Origin: Epichloe hybrida
Taxonomy: Eukaryota; Ascomycota; Sordariomycetes; Hypocreales; Clavicipitaceae
DNA length: 64,000 nucleotides
Direction: 5' to 3'
Assembly (NCBI GenBank): GCA_019022495.1
Contig: JAFEKR010000011.1
Coordinates: 1,426,001 to 1,490,000, forward strand
Notes under the pieces: generated by a model
Database searches by the model: none
What the model was told of the DNA's origin: nothing
Seen by the model: only the letters and a program-made list of their open reading frames with translations
Made by a program: the position numbers and the translations under genes
Shown here: piece after piece, positions 34,267 to 46,149 of the stretch
How the letters are laid out: every line of letters starts with the position of its first letter
Numbering within the stretch: the stretch's first letter is position 1

Positions 34267-35592
34267 ATGATCCCCACCATCGATGATTCCATGCCCTCAA
34301 GGATATCCCCCGATTGTCCTCAAGAGACCCGCGACATCCTGTACCACGCCTGGGGCCATGACACATCAGAACTCAAGAAGCTGCTCCATGTCCGGGGCAA
34401 AGCCAGCGCCCAGGACCCTAAAACCGGCGAAACCCCCCTCCACGCCGCCATTCGCGCATGCGGCCCAGCTGGCCCCGACTCCAACAACGTCGAGGAGGGC
34501 GAGGAGGGCGAGGACGGCTGCGTCGAGGAAGCAAAGGAGGTGCTGCAGGAGCTCTTCCTCTCAGGCGCCATCTGGAACGACGTGGACAGCAACAATGAGA
34601 CCCCCGGCTGCGTAGCCCGCCGGCTGGGTCGGAGAGCGCTCTACAACATGTGTGTCGATGCCGGTGTTCGTGCCGAGCTATTGTTCGGCCTGATGGACGG
34701 ATATGAGGAGCTCTCGTCAGGGTCAGACGACGGGGAAGAGGACGTTGCCGAGGAGGGAAGAACGAGCGCAGAACAGAACGGCAAAGAAGCTGACACGGTC
34801 GCAATGGACACATCCGCAGACCAGCCTTCCGCCCAGCCCGCACGCTTCGTCCCCCCCGACGCCAATGAGAAGAACCTGACGAGTGACGAGTACCTCCAAT
34901 CCACCTTGACCTATGACTCCTCCAAGCTCGTCGACTCCCATCTCAACGGCGTCATGATGTCCTGGGAAACGGACATCATGCGCCAGTCCGTCGCTGCCCT
35001 TCTGCCAGACTCGAAGCCCGGAAAGCGCATTCTCAACATTGGTTTCGGCATGGGCATCATCGATGGCATGTTTGCCGAGACGAGACCTTCCAGGCACCAC
35101 ATCATCGAAGCACATCCCTCCGTACTCGAGCACGTGTCAAACCCGGATTCCAAGTTCGGTCCTACATGGGAGAAGAGCGGACCTGAAGAAGGCGCATACA
35201 AGATTTGGGCCGGGAAATGGCAAGACGTCGTGCCTAAGCTCCTGGGACAAGGGGAGGTATACGATGCCATCTACTTTGACACATTTGGCGAGGATTATGC
35301 CCAGCTCAAGATGTTCTTTATGGAGTACGTCCCAGGATTGATGGACCAGCAAGGCCGATTTAGTTTCTTCAATGGGCTGGGTGCCGACCGACAGGTGTGC
35401 TATGATGTGTACACCAGTGTTGTGGAAATGCACGGCGCCGATGCCGGCTTGGACATTGAGTGGCAAGACAAGGCTGTTGATATGGCTGCTTTAGCCGAGG
35501 ATGGCAAGGGTGAGTGGGAGGGTGTACGTCGGAGGTACTGGACTTTGAACATTAAGTTTGCACCAAAGCACACATGCATGCTCTTCGTGTGA
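34267..35592 (+). CDS. RMT2: Protein arginine N(delta)-methyltransferase 2
   Basis: Single exon, 441 aa, ATG at 34267. Residues about 15-130 form an ankyrin-like N-terminal region (E-T-P-L-H-A-A-I-R-A at about 57). An acidic Ser/Asp/Glu linker follows (about 150-200). The methyltransferase domain (about 205-441) shows the SAM-binding I-L-N-I-G-F-G-M-G-I-I-D, I-I-E-A-H-P, and Y-D-A-I-Y-F-D-T-F-G-E-D-Y. Rmt2 methylates the delta nitrogen of an arginine in ribosomal protein uL11 (Rpl12) in yeast. Architecture and length match the fungal family. Confidence 0.93.
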   Translation: MIPTIDDSMPSRISPDCPQETRDILYHAWGHDTSELKKLLHVRGKASAQDPKTGETPLHAAIRACGPAGPDSNNVEEGEEGEDGCVEEAKEVLQELFLSGAIWNDVDSNNETPGCVARRLGRRALYNMCVDAGVRAELLFGLMDGYEELSSGSDDGEEDVAEEGRTSAEQNGKEADTVAMDTSADQPSAQPARFVPPDANEKNLTSDEYLQSTLTYDSSKLVDSHLNGVMMSWETDIMRQSVAALLPDSKPGKRILNIGFGMGIIDGMFAETRPSRHHIIEAHPSVLEHVSNPDSKFGPTWEKSGPEEGAYKIWAGKWQDVVPKLLGQGEVYDAIYFDTFGEDYAQLKMFFMEYVPGLMDQQGRFSFFNGLGADRQVCYDVYTSVVEMHGADAGLDIEWQDKAVDMAALAEDGKGEWEGVRRRYWTLNIKFAPKHTCMLFV

Positions 35593-35950
35593 GTTGAAGT
35601 TGGCTGATTTTATGTGAACAGCATACAGGCTACCCGTGTGTACTTTCATGGGATGACGGCTAGGGAAAGGATTTATGCACATATGGAAGGACGCCCGTCC
35701 AAACAGCAAAGGGAGACGAAACGGTGGGATGAAAAGGATAATCATTGTACGGGTTGTTGCCTGCCTCTGCGACAACATCGCCTACCACTGGTGGTGTATG
35801 CGTGAAATCGCCTTGAATAAGGACCTCATCTGACTCTGGGTTCACTCCATCGTAAGCCAGCCTCCGGGAGCATTGACACGAAAATGACACATGCTTTCCC
35901 TTTTACGGTCCTATCTGTTCCAGGGCAGATAACAGACTGTATATTTGCAA
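35593..35950. other. Convergent spacer RMT2/hexokinase
   Basis: About 360 bp of 3' flanking sequence between convergent genes; no gene recognised. Confidence 0.5.
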
Positions 35951-37659
35951 CTATTTAAAATTCTCAGGGTGCAGGATACCGGCAAGATTACCAGCCTTGA
36001 CCCTCTTCAAAGTCAAAGCTGCGATGAGAGCTGCGCCAACACCGCTGCCATCTTCGGCAGCAAGAATCTCAATGGGTTCTTCTTCCTTGGGATCGGACTT
36101 GGCGGGCCAGTCGAGAATCTCTCTGAGAGCCTGAGCACCACGGGCCTTGAAGTGAGGGTACTTGTTGAAGACGGAGCCATCAGCACCGACATGGCACGTC
36201 TTGTAGTTCTTCTTCTTGCAGATGGCGGCGACACCACAAGCAGAAAGGCGAGCAGCTCGCGTTCCAATAAGCTCAGCGAGTCGTCGAATAAGCTCACTTT
36301 CGGGGCGAGTGCAAGTTATCTTCAATTTGGAAATGAACAGATCTTGGGTTTCCTGCAAGTTCTCGAACGGGTCCCTGAACGCATGGCCAAAGTTAGATGC
36401 GAACGATTTAAATACGAATGCGCGGGTGTGGTACATACTCTTCAATGGCAGAGAGGAAAGACGAGTCGAGAGAATAGGCTTTGCGGAGGAGAGAAATGTC
36501 TTGGCCAGCGAAAATATGGTCGCCATTGTCGTGGAGGTCAATCAGAACGAGTCGGAAAATTTCTCCTAGGTACAAGCCCGCAATCATCTTCTCGAAGGCC
36601 TGCTGACCAGGTCGAGGAGAGTCCCGGTCGATAACCTTGTCGAACTCAGTTCGTGGCAGGACCTTGTGTTCATTATCAAAGGCCCCCCATTCACAATTGA
36701 TCGCCATTGGTGTATCGGGTGCCAGCTTCATATGGGCTAATTTGGGAATGGAGCCAACTTCCTCCATGTAAGCGGCGTTGCACCCTGTTCCGAAAATGCA
36801 TCCGATCTTCATCTTGGGGTCAGTATAGGCAGAAGCGATCAAGGTTCCCGTAGTGTCGTTGATCAAGGCGGTCAATGTTATGGGCACACCCTATCACCCT
36901 AATAGTTAGTTGTCATTTGTTTGGTAGCAGGTGCTAGTTTGAATTTGAATGAGGGTGTACCTTTTTCTCAAGGGCAGATTTCAGCATGGGGACGACATTC
37001 TCTCCCTCGACACCAGCAATGTCGAATCCCTTGGTCCATCGCTGAAGAATACCTTCATCAATGTAGTTCTGGGTAGCCGGGTATGAAAAGGTAAATCCAA
37101 GAGGCAGAGTATCAATGTTTGCGCAATCACCGTGGTGAGTCTCGACAAACTGCTGCAGACAGTCGGCGATATACTCCCAAAGCTCGTCACAATTGCCAGT
37201 CTTGAGCTCCTCTGGCATGCGATACTTTGACTGGATGATGTCAAACTCGGACTTCTGATCGGTCAATGTAATTTGGCAAACTCGCAGGTTGGTACCGCCC
37301 ATGTCAAGAGCAAGGAATGTGCCCGTTTCATTGCCATCTGGAAACGACATTACCCAAGTTGGGTTCATGGGCTGCAAGATTTGTTAAACGCATTTTTCAC
37401 CTTGACACTGTTTGAGTGTTGGACTTACAATGCTTCCACCTTCGACGCTCAGACCTGCAGGCATATTTCAGTTAGACAGCGTCTTAATATCTACCTGCTC
37501 AAGAACCTTACCCTTGGCGAGTTCGGACACAAAGTGATCCGAAATCTTCTTCAGCGTCTGTGTATCAACGGTGAAGAGGTCCTCGAGTTTCTTGACTTGT
37601 TCGAGCAAGTCCTGGGGGAAGTCCGTCTTCGAACCTGCAAATGAAGCCTGGTCAGCCAT
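35951..37659 (-). CDS. HXK1: Hexokinase
   Basis: Five minus-strand exons (37512-37659, 37429-37454, 36961-37371, 36439-36890, 35951-36374) encode 486 aa with all phases consistent; the second exon is only 26 nt. Landmarks: F-L-A-L-D-M-G-G-T-N-L-R-V (phosphate-1 loop, about residue 75), L-G-F-T-F-S-Y-P-A-T-Q (sugar-binding, about 150), T-A-L-I-N-D-T-T-G-T (catalytic Asp, about 205), F-G-T-G-C-N-A-A-Y-M, and the C-terminal H-V-G-A-D-G-S-V and A-A-E-D-G-S-G-V-G-A-A (adenosine pocket). It phosphorylates glucose and fructose at C6 in the cytosol, the entry step of glycolysis. Motifs fit hexokinase better than glucokinase, but the paralogue number cannot be told from sequence alone. Confidence 0.92.
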
Positions 37660-39350
37660 CTTCGTCTATAAACGTGTCTTTTGGTGGATGATTGATATGC
37701 TTCAAGGTCATTTCCTTCAATTTCTCTCGCATCTGAATAGACAAGGAAGATTACTATGTAGCCCGTCTCAGGTGTGTCGACACCAATCGGAGGCCCCTCC
37801 TGCTCTTCTCATTGATGGTTCACAGATTTCCATCTTGAGTGATATGCAATGGAACCATGGAGCCAGAGTTTGTGGTTGGAATTCGCGTCACAATGTCAAG
37901 CCGCAAAGATTGACCGAGAGTCTGTGTGGGACAGCCGGCGAGGACCGCCGGGAGAAGAGGAAAATCGACCAACAAGCTCGGGCAATAAGCGAGTTCAACA
38001 ACAAAGGCGAGTCACGGGAGCAACAATAGAAATCCAAGCCATTCAGACGTACCCTTCCTAGAGGGAGGCGGACGTGGCCCAAGACCAACCATTTTGGAGT
38101 TGTGACGACGTGACGACGGCGGGGTGGAGGGGTAGCTGGAGGACGAGCTTGATTCGACTGTACGAAGCTGCGATCGAGTGTGGAGGGCCGGTAGAGGGTG
38201 GGAGATGAAACGTCCACTGCAAATTGAAGGTCGAACGGAGCCAGCAGCAAGGTCTGTAACAGATACTGAGGATATGTATGGAGATAGGAGGGGACAAAGA
38301 GAAAAAGAGCGTGGAGATGGTTTCCGCTGAGGCCGGGATTTTGACGGACAGCTGGCCGTGAGGGAGCTCCAGTCATGTTTACTTAAGGCATCGGGCGGTG
38401 GGCACTCTGACGGGCAGCCACTGGATGACCCGGATCTTCCAGTGGCTGGTGCCGCACCCGGCCCACCAGAACTGCTATTACACCCCACTGTAGCACACAA
38501 GATCAACTGGCAGGCAGGCCGCATCACACTGATTCATCAGTGCCCCGTAAACGTCACCGCCAACGCGAGCCGTCAAGTCGAAGCTCTTAATGACTGACTT
38601 GGTGGATTGATGCCATAATTAAAGGTACGGCTGCGAATGGATGAACTCGAGCCTTCCCGTGACAGTATTCTTTTCATCCTTACGAGCAAGGCAGTGACAG
38701 AATTCAGGCCGAGTTACGGGGTAAGAACCATGATCATTTACTTCTCTGAGCATCACAGATCAAAACTAAGCTTCGCTCACCGATTATTATTACAGCACAG
38801 CTGCCGCCGACACCGCCTCGAGCCGACAATGAAGAGTGGAATAAGTATCCCGTTTCACGCATCACGTAACGTACCGCGCTCGTACGGGGGTATTAGAAAT
38901 GGGACATTGAGAGCCCTGACTTCAGGTGCGGGAGCCACTGCAGTTCCATGCTCTTTTTTTTCGCTTGACAAATGGTCGGCCCATTCAGTGCTTCTTCTCG
39001 CGTTGCCTTGATGAACTCAGCGAGGAGAGGTGCATCTCATTGTTGCAATGGGCGCAATGACCACATGGAAGCGAAAATGTAGCGTGATTGGTGGCCGTTC
39101 GTTGCAAGCGACAATGTCTGGCCGATTGGCCTGAAAGTCCTGGTACCAGATCCAATTCGGAGACCGGAACAACAAACTCCCACCACAACGCCATCCCCAA
39201 GCTCCCTATGTACTTGTCACAGCTTATGGAATACGTATACGTAGCCTGAGGGAGGACTCAGGGTGCATTGGTATCGACTTTCTTGGACTTCAGATCCGCA
39301 ACATTGGGCGCGCGCAAGTCAATGAGCGCGGGTCACATTAATCGGTCAAC
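37660..39350. other. Divergent intergenic region hexokinase/OST1
   Basis: About 1.7 kb. The part next to the hexokinase start is probably its long 5' UTR and promoter. A frame at 38637-39011 has no recognisable content. No repeats or RNA genes are recognised. Confidence 0.45.
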
Positions 39351-40924
39351 ATGAAGCCCGTATCAATTGCATCGGCTGTTTTGGCCCTTGTATCCAGCGC
39401 CGTCGCCGCTGCTACATCCAAAGACTCGCAGTCAGCTCTATTCAAGCCGCCGCAAGTCTTCAAGAACGTCAATTTAGTCCACATCATCTCTTTAGAGAAG
39501 AACTATGTCAAGGAGCAGATCAATGTTCTTGTCGAGAATATTTCCAAGGAGCCCCAAAGCCATTACTATCTACCCTTTACCTCGAACCAGATAGCTCGTG
39601 TTGGCGGTTTCGAAGTCAAAGATCGCAAAGATGCCAGTGTGGGCAACTTCATCTCAGAACCAGCCGAGTACGACCCAAACAGGTTTGTTTAGCTTTTCAA
39701 AAGAGATCATTGTCTAGCAAGTGCTAACTCATGTGGCTCAGCGATACTCAATACTTCCGAATTTCCCTCCCAACCCCTCTCAAGGCTGGTGGCCAACAGA
39801 CACTCGGCATCTCCTTCTACTACTTGAAAGCCTATCGCCCTCTGCCTCCTGCAATCAAGCAGGATGAGAAACAATTCTTGGTTCACGACTTTTCTATCTA
39901 TTCTCCGTCAGCATACACCACGCTGAAGCAAAAGACCAGGGTGAAGGCCGCATCTTCTTCAATTCCTGACTATACCAAGATTACCGAGGGCAAGGAGGAG
40001 ATGCCACAGAAGCTGGGAGCTGAGCTTAATTATGGTCCATTCAGTGAGAAACCTGCTGGGGCTGTATCGCCTGCCCAGGTTCGATTCGAGTTCACAAAGC
40101 CTGTCACCCACGTATCCGTACTGGATCGCGATATTGAGGTCAGCCACTGGGGCGGCAACGTTGCCTTTGAGGAGCAATACACCCTGCACAACATTGGTGC
40201 AAACTTGTCAGCCCCTTTTAACCGCGCCAAGTTCGCTCAGTCAGCCTTCTTCAGCCCAGCCATGATGGCTCTGAAGGATATACGCGTACCTCTCCAGGTT
40301 GGCAGTGTCGACCCTTATTTCACCGACGTCATTGGAAATGTGTCGACGTCCAGGTTCAGGAGCAACAAGCGGGAGGCTTTGCTGGAGCTCAAGCCCCGTT
40401 ATCCCATCTTCGGCGGCTGGAGCTATCCTTTCACCATCGGATGGAACTCGGACGCTGCCAACGTCCTGCGCAAAACGACATCTGGAGGTTATGTTCTCAA
40501 GGTCCCTTTTCTTGAAGGTCCCAAACAGGCAGAAGGAACTGAGTACGGACAGATCAACATGCGCGTTCTCCTCCCTGAAGGTGCTCGGTACGTCATGCTG
40601 CCCGCTATAGCTGTCTTAGGCTTATCGTTAACTGATGATGTGAGCAGCAATGTGAAATACTACACCGGAATTCCGGAATCCTCCATCGTTGAGACCTCAA
40701 TGAGTGTGTATAAGACGTATCTCGATACCATCGGCCGCACCTCCGTTACCATCAAGGCCCGAAACTTGGTGGACGAATTCAGAGACCGAGACGTCATCAT
40801 CTCATACGAGACCTCATTGCTCGATACATTGCGAAAGCCCTTTATCGTGTTTGGGAGCATGATGGTGGTGTATGCTGCTGCCTGGGCAGTGGGCAAGGTA
40901 GAAGTTGGATTTGCGAAGAACTAA
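39351..40924 (+). CDS. OST1: Oligosaccharyltransferase subunit alpha (ribophorin I/Ost1)
   Basis: Three exons (39351-39682, 39742-40587, 40648-40924) give 484 aa; the second intron (GTACGT donor, GAGCAG acceptor) restores LPEGAR to NVKYYTGIPE. Residues 1-20 are a signal peptide (MKPVSIASAVLALVSSAVAA). The lumenal ribophorin I domain includes Y-Y-L-P-F-T, V-S-H-W-G-G-N-V-A-F-E-E and R-Y-P-I-F-G-G-W. One transmembrane helix lies near residues 452-474, followed by a very short cytosolic tail. Ost1 is a non-catalytic subunit of the ER complex that transfers the N-glycan to nascent proteins; it is thought to help hold the substrate polypeptide. Confidence 0.94.
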
Positions 40925-41454
40925 AAATGTCTAGGTTCAGGATCCATGCCATGGATGGGGAAGGCATTTAGTTACGCAGAAAATGCTTGATTGTGAAATG
41001 AGGGAGGCAATCATGGAAATCAACTGTAAAAGTACCATATCTGGGCGTTTGAAAATACGAAGCTTTGCATGACAGACGGAAGTACCGAGGTCGTGATTCT
41101 CAGTCCCGCACTTACTTGTTTGGTATTATGTACAAGTTCCTCAAAACGCAGTACGGGTGGGGCACAGACATGGCATGACGGCGCTCCTCTCTCGTACGCG
41201 CCCGGGGCTGGGGGACGGCAGGTGATAAGTTTATTATTATTGAGTGGCTTACGGATTAACTTCAACATACATGTAGGCTTCAGCTCTGGTCAGCCGGCCT
41301 GTGGATATATAAAACGACATGGTTCCCTCCAGGCTTTCCCCCATCGTCCATCGTGCAACGAGTCTGTCTTCTCCAAGGGTCTGACATTATTTTGTTTCAT
41401 TGGCTCGCCTCCCTCTGTCCCAAACGTTTCATAACCCGTATTCAAGCCATCAAG
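40925..41454. other. Intergenic region upstream of small His-rich gene
   Basis: About 530 bp with a GTACGCGCCC GC-rich patch near 41195. Presumed OST1 3' UTR and the promoter of the next gene. Confidence 0.4.
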
Positions 41455-41715
41455 ATGTGTTTCTGGGGAGAGCCAAACACAAAGTACTACTACAAGGAGG
41501 AAATCATCCCTCCCAGACGTCATCAGGGACCTCACCATCATCACCATCACCACCATCACCGTTCCCCGAGATCGAGCCACACGAGCATCACGAGACATAC
41601 GTACCGGGAGAGTCCGCGGGTGAGCGCATCGTATCGTCGCCCAGTATCCGGAGGTACCATCGTCTACGACAGTGCACCACCCGTGGTCTACGAGACTGCC
41701 CCGCGAAGAAGATGA
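41455..41715 (+). CDS. Small His- and Arg-rich hypothetical protein
   Basis: 86 aa from the ATG at 41455 (MCFWGEPNTKYYYKEEIIPP). It has an aromatic/charged start, a run of nine histidines (residues about 27-35), an Arg/Ser/Tyr-rich middle (R-H-T-Y-R-E-S-P-R-V) and a basic end (E-T-A-P-R-R-R). No domain or signal peptide is visible. I have a faint memory of similar short M-C-F/W proteins with a K-Y-Y-Y-K-E-E motif in related fungi, which favours a real gene, but no function is known to me. The His-run could bind divalent metals; that is speculation. Confidence 0.55.
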   Translation: MCFWGEPNTKYYYKEEIIPPRRHQGPHHHHHHHHHRSPRSSHTSITRHTYRESPRVSASYRRPVSGGTIVYDSAPPVVYETAPRRR

Positions 41716-42584
41716 TGATTCTGCCCAGGAGGAAGGACCTCACGTAATTAGGGCTGCGCTGCACGTTGGGTCAAAGTTTTTGGTACTCTGTGAGGGTTTT
41801 TGCGTTGCTCGGATGGGCCGGCTGGCTTGGGACAGTGAGCGACTTGGGCGGGCGGGGGCGGCGACAGCTCCCAGCAATGCAATTGATGACATCATGAAGC
41901 ATTCCGCCACCCGTCAGCGTCATTGTCTCTGCCCGCCCGCAGCTGTCGGATGCTTGAGGCTTTCCGCCGAATTGCTCTTGATTCGACTGCGTAGATGTCC
42001 GTAATTCGTTCGTTTCTGGACTTTGCTCCATTAAAATGTCTCTATCTTGCAAGACAAGCTAGGCAAGCCATGAGTTGGCCTGCCCAGCTGGTTGTTTGCC
42101 TGGCTTTCAGAACCGTACTACGATTCCCAAGTTCCCATCGTGCCGAACCTGTTTAAAAACCTGCTTGCGCCCTGCTCTGGGCTTGGCAAGGTCCCCTCCC
42201 CCTCCTTTGTGTTTCCATATCCATCAATATACCCAGGTTTTCTGATCTACAAGTGTGATTGATCCCTGTTTATCCGTTGTTGAGACCAAGATCGCATGTT
42301 GACGTAGGTCGAGTACGTTCAGCAACCTGCGTGATCGCCCCCACCCCTCTTGTACGTGCAAGGCAGTGATATCCTCATCATTCTTTAACATTTGGGGCAG
42401 GCGCATTGCAGAAGCTTCGACCGCTTCATTGAAGATACTTGGAAGTCGCCACTATGTAAGTTGCGCTCGACAATGTTGGTTGGGGGCACCGTTGCTCCTC
42501 AGCACAGCTCCGAGGACACTTACAATCTGTGTCTATTACTTTGAGCTTCTTCCGTCTTGACAGAAAGAAGAAGAGTCTTTCACC
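41716..42584. other. Upstream region of PIL1-like gene
   Basis: About 870 bp of promoter and probable long 5' UTR. GC-rich inverted motifs occur near 41845-41865. No gene recognised. Confidence 0.4.
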
Positions 42585-43632
42585 ATGTCCAGATCAAGCT
42601 TTGATGGCTCGTTTCTTCAGCCCGTTCCATCTCACTTGCGCTACAGCCTGGCAGAGTCAGTAACTAATAGCGTTTCCACACACAGGAATCGCGCGCTTTC
42701 TATCCGTTCTGGCGGCAAGTCCAACAAAAACAGCTCCGGTGGTCAGCTGCCCAGCTTTTCTTTCAATTCGCTGCGTGGTCAGGCACAACCAGAGCTTTCT
42801 CGCAAGCTGTTCAAGCTCATCAAGTCGGAAAACAACCTCATCAATGCCCACGAAGCCGCTGGTCGCGAGCGCATCCAGATTGCGACCCAGCTCTCGGAGT
42901 GGGGAGAGCAGACTGCCGATGATGCCATCAGCGACATTTCTGACAAGGTCGGTGTTATCTTGAGCGAGATTGGAGAGCAAGAAGACACATATGCCCACGC
43001 TCTGGACGACTCTCGCGGACGCCTCAAGTCTATTCGCAACACGGAGAAGAGCGTTCAGCCTAGCCGTGATGGCAAGGCCAAGATCGCCGACGAGATTGCC
43101 AAGCTCAAGATGAAGGAACCTGAGAGTACGCGCTTGGTTGTCTTGGAGCAGGAACTCGTTCGCGCGGAAGCTGAGAACCTAGTCGCTGAGGCTCAATTGA
43201 CCAACATTGTGAGTTTGTTCAAACGTCGCAGGCATCTTCTCTCGCTGCCATTGTTCCACCTGCTTCGGTATAAAAGGCTAACTAGACGTAAAGACCAGAC
43301 AAAAGCTCAAGGAAGCTTACGATGCGGAGTTCCTTGCTACCATTGAGCGCGCCGAGAAGCAAATCATTCTTGCCAAACATGGCCGACGTCTCTTGTCCCT
43401 GCTCGACGACACCCCAGTCGTCCCTGGCGACACCCGCCCTCAATATGCTGAAGGAAGCCACGCGCGTCAAATCCTAAATGATTGTGAGGATGATCTGCGT
43501 GATTGGCGTCCCGAAAACGACGAGTATGATGCGCCAGCCGAACAGGCCGCTCCAGCCAAGGAGAAACAGGTCGCTTCAGAAGACGAGCCTGATACCAAAC
43601 AAGATGAGACGGAAGCTACGGTGGCCGCTTAA
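42585..43632 (+). CDS. PIL1: Eisosome core BAR-domain protein (Pil1/Lsp1 family)
   Basis: Two exons (42585-43208 and 43294-43632; GTGAGT donor, AAAG acceptor) give 320 aa. Residues about 65-290 match the Pil1/Lsp1 domain: P-E-L-S-R-K-L-F-K-L-I-K, A-A-G-R-E-R, the signature S-I-R-N-T-E-K-S-V-Q-P-S-R-D, then V-V-L-E-Q-E-L-V-R-A-E-A and L-L-D-D-T-P-V-V-P-G. The N-terminal 60 residues are Ser-rich and basic, the C-terminal 40 acidic. These proteins form membrane-bound half-cylinder scaffolds under furrow-like plasma-membrane domains (MCC/eisosomes) that sort nutrient transporters and sense lipid stress. The N-terminus differs from canonical Pil1, so this may be a divergent paralogue of the family. 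Confidence 0.88.
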
Positions 43633-44039
43633 GAAGTTGGAACCTTGGGTATTTGTGGCGGTCAAAGCGGTCAAAGATGTTAATGTTTGTTATTATGTCG
43701 AGGTCCACGTTGACTTTGGGTTCGCTTAATCCTTGCCTGTTGTTGTTGGACCGATATTTTCCCATGGGGTCGTGGAGGTTGATGTTACGTAATGATATCA
43801 AGTTTGCAATACATTAGCTGGTTCACTATCCGAGCTCCATTCCCAACACCTCAAGCAAGCATGTAACAACCTGAAGATATTTATTCCTCAAAAGTCGTGA
43901 TAAATCTTTGTACGTGTCTTGCTCTGAGCCAAGAAGACCCGCAGAACATATGCCTATTTTCACACACAATTCTGAGACGCAGTCCGTAAATGCCAACTAC
44001 ATGCAATTTGAGTGCCGATCGACAGGCACCTTGGATGCA
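43633..44039. other. 3' flank of PIL1 up to the MULE target site
   Basis: About 410 bp of GC-normal DNA; no gene recognised. An open frame from 43908 crosses into the transposon terminus and is an artefact. Confidence 0.5.
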
Positions 44040-44048
44040 TGTGCCCAC

Positions 44049-44114
44049 GGACATCTAAATGCGCATATCGCGTTTCTTGAATGGGCATATCGCGTTAGTC
44101 CTAAAACGGAAGAA
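44049..44114 (+). repeat. Left terminal inverted repeat of the MULE
   Basis: About 66 bp, matching the reverse complement of 54164-54229 with few mismatches. It contains two direct copies of a GCATATCGCGTT core (near 44063 and 44085). Confidence 0.9.
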
Positions 44115-45930
44115 GTACCTTTCTACCTAATTCCCTACTAAATATACCAGCTCTCTTTAGTAGTAAATACAGGTAGCTCACTGTAATATATAACGCTTAT
44201 AACCTCTTCTGTAAAATTCCTTACCTCCCTTTTTATTATTACGAAGCCTTATAATATAACGCATTATAACACAACATAACGTAACATTATAAGGCTCCCT
44301 TTAAGTACTCTTTGTTATGTTATTCCTAGAGTTATAGCTATCTTATATAACTATAGAAGATGCTATTAACACTATTAACACCTAGTAAGTAAGTAAGGGA
44401 TTTATAGTAGTTAAATCTAGTAGTGGTTATTTAAGGCATATATAATAGAGAGTTAACTACATAATTTAATGCTAGCATAGCGGGAATTATTATCTAAATA
44501 CCCTTAATTCTAATATCTATAAGACCTCCTTAAGAAAGCTATAATACCTATTTAACGCATAAGTATAATATAATATATATAATAATATCTAGGTTCCTAT
44601 AATAAAGGAAAACATATATAATTATAACCTAGTCCTTTCTCCCTTAAATTTAAGCATCCTTTAGCTTTAAAGCTAATAGAAATTTAGCCTCTAATAGCTT
44701 AAGATAAAGGTTAAAACCCTTAGTAAATATAGTATATTAACTATAAGGCAAATTACTAGCTAAATTATATAAGAGCACCCTAAAGTCTATATTACTAGAT
44801 TAGATATGTTTTTTATCTAGCGTTAGCTATGACTTACGCTTTATAACCTAGGAATATTAATACAAAAATTCATTAATCTACTAGATAATAATAACTGTAT
44901 TTTCTATAAGTAATTTAATTAAGATTCTTCTAGAAAGCTTTTAAGAGTATTCTAGGTATATAAAGAGTTAATTTAGTAATAGAAGCAAAACCCTAAGCTA
45001 TTATAAATAAATAATATATATAAGGTTAACCGCTTTAACCTACCTTTATTATAAGTTACTAGTATTATATCTTTATATATAATATTTAGTATTACCTTTA
45101 GGCTTACTACTAAAGAAAATAAAGTAGCTTATAGTTAGCTTTTAAAGCACCTTAGGCTAGCTATAGAGGCTGCTAGTATTAAGATGCCTAGTGTTATTAT
45201 TATGGATTTTAATAAAGCTCTTAAAAGTAGTCTTTAGAACACCTTTCTATTAGCCTAGTAGCAAATATGCTACTAGTATTTACTATAGAATATTATAGTT
45301 AATATTATAAAGAAGTGGTAAGGAAACCTTAATAACTATAATATCCTAGAGCTGCTAGCACGTAGAAGGCCGCTAACTTTACGCTAGGTATGCCCTTATA
45401 ATAATCCTATTAATAATGCTAATTGACCCTAGAATAATAAAGAAGATTATATTATTAAATTTAGTTCTAAGCTAGTAGAGATAGCTATAGTAATAGACTA
45501 GTTAATTATATCCGCTCTTAAGAAGCTTATTCTTTATAGTATTAGAGATATACCGCTTATAGCTTCTAGCATTTGTAATGTGTAGTGTATTATAATATTT
45601 GTAGTTACTAAGGATAACTTTTAGAAGTATTAGGCTAAATTTAAAGAGTAATTTAAAGAGTAAGAAGGTAAGTTTTATATTAGTAATTTTACTTAGGTAA
45701 ACCCTTACTAACCTTACTATTAGAGATTATTACTTACCTTAATTTAATATATTTACTATAGCGCTATAAATAGGTAGCTTTCTTTATTAAAGCTAACTAA
45801 AATTTTAGTATATTAAGTACCTCTTACACAGAGGGATCTTATGGCTATTTAAAAGTAGATTATAAGCTATAATTTATTAATCTTTATATGCTTTAGGAAC
45901 GCATTTAGTAATGTATTTAAAGCTATTAGG

Positions 45931-46149
45931 TGTTATGGACTAGCCCCTAGGCGGCTGCAATAGGGCGTTGATATAGTATTAAGAGACTTAGGGAAGAGAA
46001 GGGAAAGGAGAAGAGGCTATCCCTAGTAATACCCCTTATACCCCCTTAGCTCCTTATGTAAGCCCCCCTTTCCTTACCTTACCTAATCCTGCTTACCCCT
46101 ACCCTTCCTACTATATAGAAAATGCTTAGGTAAAGCCTAAGCCCTTACA
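45931..46149 (-). repeat. 3' LTR (in element orientation) of the gypsy element
   Basis: 219 bp starting TGTTATGGAC and ending CCCTTACA. Its left end is less RIP-mutated than the other copy; its right end more so. Confidence 0.92.

Noticed and set aside
38637..39011. 124-aa open frame between hexokinase and OST1
   Set aside because: No domain, low-complexity content and no splice or start context; more likely promoter DNA.
43908..44141. 77-aa open frame crossing the left MULE boundary
   Set aside because: It runs from host flank across the target duplication and TIR into the transposon, with no domain or homologous content; an artefact of the junction.
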